Origin: CAYNNP01 sp964398215
Lineage (GTDB): Bacteria > Planctomycetota > Planctomycetia > Pirellulales > Pirellulaceae
Assembly (NCBI GenBank): GCA_964398215.1
Contig: CAYNNP010000292.1
Location: 1-7,028 of the forward strand
Direction of reading: 5' to 3'
Length of the DNA stretch: 7,028 nt
Numbering within the stretch: the first letter of the stretch is position 1; every line of letters begins with the position of its first letter. The translations under genes were made by a program, and so were the position numbers. Below, piece by piece: positions 7,020 to 7,028 of the stretch. A model generated the notes under the pieces. It ran no database searches. It was not told the origin of the DNA and saw nothing but the letters and a program-made list of their open reading frames with translations.

Positions 7020-7028
7020 AGGCCGGAG

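Overview
The window looks like chromosomal DNA from a moderate-GC environmental bacterium. A planctomycete (Pirellulales/Rhodopirellula-like) is my best guess. The guess rests on weak or absent Shine-Dalgarno sequences, a GTG-started multidomain lipid enzyme and the general protein flavour, not on a marker gene. I see no mobile element, CRISPR array, tRNA or rRNA.

Layout. The left half (positions 21-3115) is a leftward run of three genes. In transcription order they are: (1) a short asparagine-synthetase-like ATP-dependent amide ligase (3115 to 1709) that keeps the PP-loop synthetase domain but lacks the N-terminal catalytic cysteine of the glutaminase domain; (2) a 105-residue protein (1650 to 1333) joining a CxxC/CxxC zinc ribbon to a very short acyl-carrier-like domain with a DSLE phosphopantetheine site; (3) a CinA-family protein (1268 to 21) with a good molybdopterin-binding-type domain and a degenerate C-terminal amidase-like domain. 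The gaps are about 60 bases, which fits one operon.

A 422-base non-coding divergent region (3116-3537) separates this run from one large rightward gene (3538-6945, GTG start). That gene encodes a 1135-residue fusion of a fatty acyl-AMP ligase, an acyl carrier protein and an alpha-oxoamine synthase (the serine palmitoyltransferase / 8-amino-7-oxononanoate synthase fold). Its leader carries a long imperfect hairpin and a second small hairpin that includes the only purine-rich ribosome-site candidate. After the stop codon there are GC-rich inverted repeats and a T-run that may be a terminator.

How the genes may work together. From domain logic, the fusion should activate a free fatty acid as acyl-AMP, load it on its own carrier domain, and condense it with an amino acid (losing CO2) to give a long-chain alpha-amino ketone, the first step of sphingolipid-like or aminoketone lipids. 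The divergent amide ligase and zinc-ribbon carrier could add or modify an amide or amino-acyl group. That link is inferred only from adjacency and shared carrier-protein chemistry. CinA is probably a housekeeping neighbour.
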